This document shows, piece after piece, positions 62,801 to 64,000 of a DNA stretch of 64,000 bases. Position numbers and translations under genes: made by a program. Position 1 is the stretch's first letter; each line of letters starts with the position of its first letter. This stretch comes from Ostrinia nubilalis (taxonomy: Eukaryota > Arthropoda > Insecta > Lepidoptera > Crambidae), in the NCBI RefSeq assembly GCF_963855985.1, contig NC_087095.1, positions 4,040,001-4,104,000 on the forward strand. The letters are read 5' to 3'. The notes under the pieces were generated by a model. That model saw only the letters and a program-made list of their open reading frames with translations. It did no database searches and was not told the origin of the DNA.

Positions 62801-64000
62801 ACTTTAATTAATTAAGCTTTCGCTAAACTTCAACACATTTAGCAATCCGAACGACTTTCAGGTAAGACACGGTCGGGCAAAGAATCTGGAGTATTTCCGC
62901 GAGATATCGCCCGTCGAGGTTTGTCTGAGCCACAAATAATTCAACAATCAATAATGTACATACATCCAGTAGCGTAGATTTTACTCACCCTTTTTAAACG
63001 CTTCCTGAGTTATATTGGGAGTTTTGTTAATAATTAGATCCAAAAATACTTCATGTGAGGTTTGAACAATTGGCAACTAAATCTCCAGATTTTTTGCATT
63101 GCTTTTGTAGATTTATGATTATTATTTTTTAAGATACGTATCGGATTTTGTTTTTGACAATATTTGCAGAACGAGCAACATTAATACGTTATAAAAATCA
63201 TTTTTGCACTTGTCAACAACGAATTTGAGAATTTTAAAAATATTTTAGCACTCATATCAGACTTAATATTCCTACAAAGTCTATGTCAAAAAATATTATA
63301 AGTAGCGCAGCCTGGCGCTAACACGTGCGATGAGTTTCCACTTTCCATCCACAAGCGCGCCAGGAGCTCCGCAGCGAAAGCCAGACCTCGTCGCGTGGGA
63401 ATTCTGGAGCGGGGGCACCTGCTTCGTGCACCAGCGCAAGTTTTATCGTAGGCCGTAAAGAAAAAATGCGCACCGAAAGATGCTTTCGATTTAATCTATG
63501 TTCAGGAACATTTTCAACAATGCTGCCCCCTATCGTTAAAAGGGTGCATCCAACACCAAATCAAAACCCGTGTCAAAACGGAGATAAAAAAGTTTCAAAA
63601 TAATTTAAATGGGTAATTCTTCACTGTCCTTGAGTTTAAACTCATAATATCCGAAAAAAAAATGTTAGATGCGCCTTTTCAACTATTAGGAGCAGTTTGG
63701 GCAATCACTAATTGGCCGCAAAGCATTGATTAGAAATAGAGCTAAGTAGTTACGCCATACTTTAGCGTTTATTGTTCCTTTACAATCACATGGTACATCG
63801 CTGTATGGCTGCAGGTGGGCCGTTCTCTCGGCGCATCAATCTTGGACAGATCCAAGATTATATCTCAGGAGATTTAAGTAAAATAAACCAACAGTAGTTC
63901 GCCTTAGCGTTCATATTCCTTCGCAAACACAGTAGGTACAGCGATATGACTGCAGGTGGGCCGCTCTAATCATGGGCTGGGCGCAACAATCTTGAACCAA
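41745..64000 (+). CDS. AGBL5: Cytosolic carboxypeptidase CCP5/AGBL5-like (3' end beyond window)
   Basis: Sixteen exons (41745-41847, 42346-42497, 42580-42705, 42814-43024, 43160-43281, 43382-43653, 44469-44562, 44857-45048, 46171-46421, 47489-47630, 48007-48090, 48300-48395, 51213-51323, 53819-54053, 59432-59570, 61855-62059) join in phase to 845 codons; exon 17 starts at 63815 or 63956. The M14 family enzyme removes glutamates from tubulin side chains; CCP5 takes the branch-point residue. The N-terminal domain has [21 protein letters not shown] and [11 protein letters not shown]. The catalytic domain has HPGE (zinc ligands H247, E250), [19 protein letters not shown] (ligand H724) and [10 protein letters not shown] (catalytic E806). 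The start follows the family's short leader before FDSGNL. A long insert (about 337-715) is unusual. Function by homology is strong. Confidence 0.92.
42346..42497 (+). CDS. AGBL5: CCP5-like exon 2
   Basis: Acceptor TGTTTTCCAG, donor GGTAAGA. It encodes [20 protein letters not shown], a hallmark block of the CCP N-terminal domain. Confidence 0.9.
42580..42705 (+). CDS. AGBL5: CCP5-like exon 3
   Basis: Phase 0 on both sides (42 codons). It encodes [20 protein letters not shown] and WERIRDRP, as in CCP5. Acceptor ATATTTCAG, donor GGTAATA. Confidence 0.9.
42814..43024 (+). CDS. AGBL5: CCP5-like exon 4
   Basis: Acceptor TTTTATTTTACAG, donor GGTAACC. It encodes [17 protein letters not shown] and [13 protein letters not shown], leading into the carboxypeptidase domain. 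Confidence 0.9.
43160..43281 (+). CDS. AGBL5: CCP5-like exon 5
   Basis: Acceptor ATGTTGTAG, donor GGTATAA. It encodes [13 protein letters not shown], the first strand of the catalytic domain. Confidence 0.9.
43382..43653 (+). CDS. AGBL5: CCP5-like exon 6 (HPGE zinc-binding exon)
   Basis: It encodes [17 protein letters not shown] (zinc ligands), [18 protein letters not shown] and [11 protein letters not shown] (substrate-binding Arg and Asn-Arg). Acceptor TATTCAACAG, donor GGTATTT. Confidence 0.93.
44469..44562 (+). CDS. AGBL5: CCP5-like exon 7
   Basis: Acceptor TTCCACAG, donor GGTAACT. It encodes [15 protein letters not shown], then the start of the low-complexity insert. Confidence 0.85.
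44628..44792 (-). mobile_element. LINE C-terminal fragment in intron 7
   Basis: The minus strand reads the same C-terminal family (TTTGTCCAGCAGTGGAGGTT, GGCTGAAACGAATG) with a broken frame. It begins about 65 bases after the exon 7 donor. Confidence 0.7.
44857..45048 (+). CDS. AGBL5: CCP5-like exon 8 (Lys/Ser-rich insert)
   Basis: Sixty-four codons, phase 0 on both sides, acceptor CCCCCAACAG, donor AGTAAGTG. It encodes [11 protein letters not shown], then a Lys/Ser/Thr-rich stretch ending AAHLAEQ. It has no counterpart I recognise in vertebrate CCP5. A decayed copy follows at once. Confidence 0.75.
45110..45255 (+). pseudogene. AGBL5: Decayed tandem copy of exon 8
   Basis: GGCAATGAGTTCAAACGC through AGCGGAACAA with the same donor GTAAGTGAGG is repeated 62 bases after exon 8. 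A two-base net insertion near 45140 brings TGA into the exon frame; the second half is open only in another frame. No clear acceptor precedes it. Confidence 0.85.
45424..45590 (-). mobile_element. LINE C-terminal fragment in intron 8
   Basis: Minus strand; CATAGGCCTCCCCCAATGC and TAGCGGCCTGCGTCCAGCGC are shared with 28,020-28,110. Confidence 0.65.
46171..46421 (+). CDS. AGBL5: CCP5-like exon 9 (insert)
   Basis: Acceptor TATCACCTTTTAG, donor GGTTAGTG. It encodes a Ser/Thr/Asn-rich stretch with [16 protein letters not shown] and [18 protein letters not shown]. It leaves two bases, completed by exon 10. Confidence 0.75.
46448..46665. mobile_element. 218 bp hAT-type MITE with 8-bp TSD
   Basis: The ends CAGTGGTTCTTAACC and its complement are flanked by a perfect 8-base duplication GTATAGAT (46440-46447 and 46666-46673). 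The element starts 27 bases from the end of exon 9. The CAGTGGTTCT start is characteristic of many hAT MITEs. Confidence 0.9.
46677..46859. mobile_element. 183 bp hairpin MITE (TTCATCCACGAAGACGCG ends)
   Basis: TTCATCCACGAAGACGCGCC on the left is complementary to the right end, with the GGTGGGG stem continuing inward. It lies 11 bases beyond the hAT MITE. Confidence 0.85.
47161..47305. mobile_element. 145 bp hairpin MITE
   Basis: Ends GCTTCAACCACACCAAGCTTG and CAAGCGTTGGTGTAGTTGAAGC, inner pair AAGGCCAATGACAG/CTGTCATTGGCCTT. Confidence 0.85.
47334..47460. mobile_element. 127 bp hairpin MITE next to exon 10 acceptor
   Basis: AATAGCCGTGTCCACACCGG-type left end pairs with the right end CCGTTGTGGCCGCAGCTATT; the centre CATCCTGCTCAC/GTGAGCAGGATG is a perfect stem. 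The right end lies only 28 bases from the exon 10 start, so it overlaps the expected branch-point zone. Confidence 0.8.
47489..47630 (+). CDS. AGBL5: CCP5-like exon 10 (first CxxC)
   Basis: Acceptor CTGCTTATCGCAG, donor GGTGAGTG. It encodes [15 protein letters not shown], then [20 protein letters not shown]. Phase matches exons 9 and 11. Confidence 0.8.
48007..48090 (+). CDS. AGBL5: CCP5-like exon 11
   Basis: Twenty-eight codons, phase 0, acceptor TTTCTTTATTAG, donor CGTATGT. It encodes a charged, probably helical stretch ([17 protein letters not shown]). Confidence 0.7.
48300..48395 (+). CDS. AGBL5: CCP5-like exon 12 (second CxxC)
   Basis: Thirty-two codons, phase 0, acceptor TTCACTGTTGCAG, donor TGTGAGT. 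It encodes [19 protein letters not shown]. Confidence 0.8.
48629..48753. mobile_element. GCTGAGTTGCACCATC MITE, copy 4
   Basis: TAAGGCTGGGTTGCACCATC and GGTGGTGCAACTCAGCCTTA are inverted. It is complete and lies in intron 12. Confidence 0.85.
48959..50788. mobile_element. Composite foldback element (CAGGCCTGTTCATCTCC ends)
   Basis: CAGGCCTGTTCATCTCCGCG at 48959 is mirrored by CGCGGAGATGAACAGGCCTG ending at 50788. Inside, CTATAGCTTCGGCGCAGT and CGCGAAGTAAAACTTCTGTA occur in both orientations and more than once (about 50098-50440). A TA-flanked element (49032-49964) sits within it. No coding frame is seen. Confidence 0.7.
49032..49964. mobile_element. 933 bp TA-flanked TIR element with its empty site nearby
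   Basis: The ends AGGGAGAGTCCGCTAATTTG and, complementary at the right, GGGGAGAGTTCGGTATATTG are imperfect TIRs flanked by TA. The unoccupied version of the site is present at about 50940-50970, where CCTACAGGATACTATTCGAC runs on without it. No transposase frame remains. Confidence 0.85.
51213..51323 (+). CDS. AGBL5: CCP5-like exon 13
   Basis: Thirty-seven codons, phase 0, acceptor TTTGGTGCAG, donor GGTAAGC. It encodes [17 protein letters not shown] and a His/Pro-rich end. The acceptor is weak in pyrimidines, but CTAAC, a good branch point, lies 22 bases upstream. Confidence 0.7.
51330..51604 (-). mobile_element. Minus-strand retroposon 3' end (probable)
   Basis: It begins AGAAAGAAAGAAGAAAGAAA and TGTTTATTTGGC, the complement of a typical LINE tail (GCCAAATAAACA then TTTCTTTC repeats). 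It ends near the next TIR element. Confidence 0.5.
51609..52697. mobile_element. 1.1 kb TIR element flanked by TTAT
   Basis: GGGTCATTCCACAAAAAT at the left and ATTTTTATGGAATGACCC at the right (one indel), flanked by TTAT on both sides (51605-51608 and 52698-52701). The interior is AT-rich without a transposase frame. Confidence 0.75.
52934..53420. mobile_element. 487 bp TIR element (AGTCTGTTCGCCGAGAG ends)
   Basis: AGTCTGTTCGCCGAGAGTTG is perfectly complementary to CAACTCTCGGCGAACAGACT at the right. The interior includes a GC-rich block (53080-53100) and no long frame with motifs. Confidence 0.85.
53819..54053 (+). CDS. AGBL5: CCP5-like exon 14 (DLHGHASK, third zinc ligand)
   Basis: Acceptor CATTTTCTTTAG, donor GGTAACC. 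It encodes [15 protein letters not shown], a Lys/Ala then Pro/Arg-rich linker, and [17 protein letters not shown]. The last part resumes the conserved catalytic domain after the insert. Three partial copies lie 4.4-4.9 kb downstream. Confidence 0.9.
54113..54328. mobile_element. 216 bp TA-flanked hairpin MITE
   Basis: CTAAAGCCTGGTCCGTGAGC pairs perfectly with the right end, and the stem continues to GGGTC.TTGG and GCGCGTAATTAT. TA lies on both sides. Confidence 0.85.
54668..54807. mobile_element. 140 bp hairpin MITE
   Basis: GAGGTGGAATTGTGTAAAGC and its complement, with the stem continuing through TTGACAGTTCATAACGTACG. Confidence 0.85.
55751..55986 (+). mobile_element. RTE-like LINE/SINE 3' tail, copy 3
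   Basis: ACTAGCTTTCCGCCCGCGGC to TTTCGCATTTATAATATTAG with a (CAGA)n tract at 55933-55951. It is nested in the 4.1 kb insertion. Confidence 0.75.
57370..57560 (+). promoter_or_regulatory. GC-rich block with two heat-shock-element-like palindromes
   Basis: AGAACATTCC (57376-57385) and AGAAGCTTCT (57446-57455) both match nGAAnnTTCn. A CCAAT-like ATTGGCC lies between them, and CCAGTC (57486-57491) resembles an arthropod initiator. It sits inside the 4.1 kb insertion and is GC-rich against AT-rich surroundings. No following gene is recognised. Confidence 0.3.
58460..58598 (+). pseudogene. AGBL5: Exon 14 copy 2
   Basis: Open from CAAGCATCGCC to the donor GGTAACC; it retains [14 protein letters not shown] and [14 protein letters not shown] in frame. 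It is preceded directly by ATATAG, which gives an AG but no pyrimidine tract, and lacks the exon's first 27 codons. It is the most nearly usable of the copies. Confidence 0.75.
58655..58764 (+). pseudogene. AGBL5: Exon 14 copy 3 (frameshifted)
   Basis: The Lys-rich part runs into TGA because of a deletion before the DLHGHAS part. The last exon base before GT is A instead of G. Most of the Pro-rich linker is lost. Confidence 0.8.
58854..58954 (+). pseudogene. AGBL5: Exon 14 copy 4
   Basis: [14 protein letters not shown] and the donor are intact. The linker is shortened and shifted, and there is no pyrimidine-rich acceptor. Confidence 0.8.
59042..59181. mobile_element. 140 bp TIR element
   Basis: CAATAGACTATTTGACA and its complement bound AT-rich sequence. 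Outside it, TCGCTAGTGGCG recurs in near form at 59228-59240, suggesting a larger decayed unit. Confidence 0.6.
59432..59570 (+). CDS. AGBL5: CCP5-like exon 15
   Basis: Acceptor GGTTCTCCAG, donor AGTGAGT. It encodes [20 protein letters not shown] and [15 protein letters not shown], matching the CCP5 stretch after DLHGHAS. Confidence 0.93.
59845..60300. mobile_element. Second copy of the intron 12 foldback sequence
   Basis: CTGTTCATCTCCGCGAGT to TTCTGTACGTAGTACTTATT match 48960-51130, with CTATAGCTTCGGCGCAGT in the middle. About 230 bases present here between the ends are partly missing in intron 12. Confidence 0.7.
60606..61338. mobile_element. 733 bp TA-flanked TIR element
   Basis: TAGCCTGACCAGGAACATAA and its complement, each with TA outside. 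No transposase frame. Confidence 0.85.
61374..61619 (+). pseudogene. AGBL5: Exon 16 partial copies A and A'
   Basis: A (61374-61440) keeps CGCGACGGCATGTCCCG and CTACAACACGGGCCGGCTGG but lacks the YTLEC part. A' (61555-61619) has an AG (CTCAACCAG) followed by [18 protein letters not shown]. Both are broken. Confidence 0.75.
61637..61761 (+). pseudogene. AGBL5: Exon 16 copy B (acceptor present, no donor)
   Basis: TTTCGTTTCTCGCAG precedes an intact [20 protein letters not shown] to [11 protein letters not shown] segment, in phase with exon 15. It then runs into intron-like sequence with no clear donor. If used, the protein would end at a stop (61905-61907) soon after the catalytic Glu. Confidence 0.75.
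61855..62059 (+). CDS. AGBL5: CCP5-like exon 16 (catalytic Glu)
   Basis: Acceptor CGTGTCACCCAG, donor GGTAAAC. It encodes [31 protein letters not shown], a Pro/Ala linker and YTPHIFEE. It is the only full-length copy with both splice sites and the family's Pro-rich continuation. Confidence 0.9.
62195..62262 (+). mobile_element. LINE 3' tail fragment (same family as 9357-12301)
   Basis: AACCCATTTTCGCAAAATA then TGATTTGATTTG. Confidence 0.7.
62862..62918 (+). CDS. AGBL5: Candidate 57-base micro-exon (uncertain)
   Basis: Nineteen codons, phase 0 on both sides, between CGACTTTCAG and GGTTTGT. It would add [19 protein letters not shown] between exons 16 and 17. I do not know this block in CCP5, and vertebrate CCP5 runs directly from FEQ to VGRA. 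It is either an insect-specific micro-exon or chance. Confidence 0.35.
62919..63800. other. Intron, no clear feature
   Basis: AT-rich, with a GC-richer piece near 63350-63440 that has no in-phase splice pair. Nothing is supported. Confidence 0.35.
63815..63877 (+). CDS. AGBL5: CCP5-like exon 17, copy 1 (terminal-like)
   Basis: Acceptor GTATGGCTGCAG, phase 0. It encodes [20 protein letters not shown] and then TAA. VGR..G.SILD matches VGRAMAIAALD of vertebrate CCP5. It has no donor before the stop, so if used it ends the protein early. Confidence 0.55.
   Translation: MGRSLGASILDRSKIISQEI
63956..64000 (+). CDS. AGBL5: CCP5-like exon 17, copy 2 (runs off the window)
   Basis: Acceptor ATATGACTGCAG, phase 0. 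It encodes [15 protein letters not shown] up to the window end. It differs from copy 1 by a nine-base in-frame addition (NHG). The intron before it is also related to that before copy 1. Confidence 0.55.
   Translation, partial: MGRSNHGLGATILNQ

Overview
The window looks like a piece of a moth or butterfly (Lepidoptera, probably ditrysian) chromosome. It is AT-rich, with intron-split genes using GT..AG splice sites. It is crowded with interspersed repeats of kinds common in Lepidoptera: RTE-like LINE tails, fragments of a LINE C-terminus ending in QQWTS, and many short hairpin MITEs. There is no bacterial gene organisation, rRNA, convincing tRNA gene or CRISPR array.

Layout. Positions 1-28,900 hold no host exon I can defend. 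This stretch contains a large foldback element with a SINE-like loop (4247-5963), a 5'-truncated LINE with an 825-residue open frame from its first Met (9357-12301), several MITEs, and a 2.6 kb foldback element with CACAGTG ends that is itself interrupted by an 8-bp-TSD element (24505-27109). Positions 28,922-38,677 (+) carry six exons, probably all but the 5' end, of a two-helix membrane protein that I cannot name. Positions 41,745-64,000 (+) carry a cytosolic carboxypeptidase of the CCP5/AGBL5 type, a tubulin deglutamylase. Sixteen exons join in phase into 845 codons. A seventeenth begins in the last 200 bases, so the 3' end lies outside the window. Zinc ligands H247, E250 and H724 and the general acid/base E806 are all present.

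The most striking property is that exons of both adjacent genes are shadowed by partial, decaying local copies. Membrane-protein exon 2 has five copies and exon 3 has three. Carboxypeptidase exon 8 has two, exon 14 (which carries a zinc ligand) has four, exon 16 has one full copy plus three partial ones, and exon 17 has two. The region before exon 13's acceptor is present three times. Most copies keep the exon's 3' end and the splice donor but lack an acceptor; the exon 16 and 17 copies keep acceptors. Many copies sit beside hairpin transposons.

The carboxypeptidase also has an insert of about 375 residues between its two catalytic halves, containing two CxxC pairs. No operon-like or pathway link between the two genes is visible; they are simply head-to-tail neighbours about 3 kb apart.
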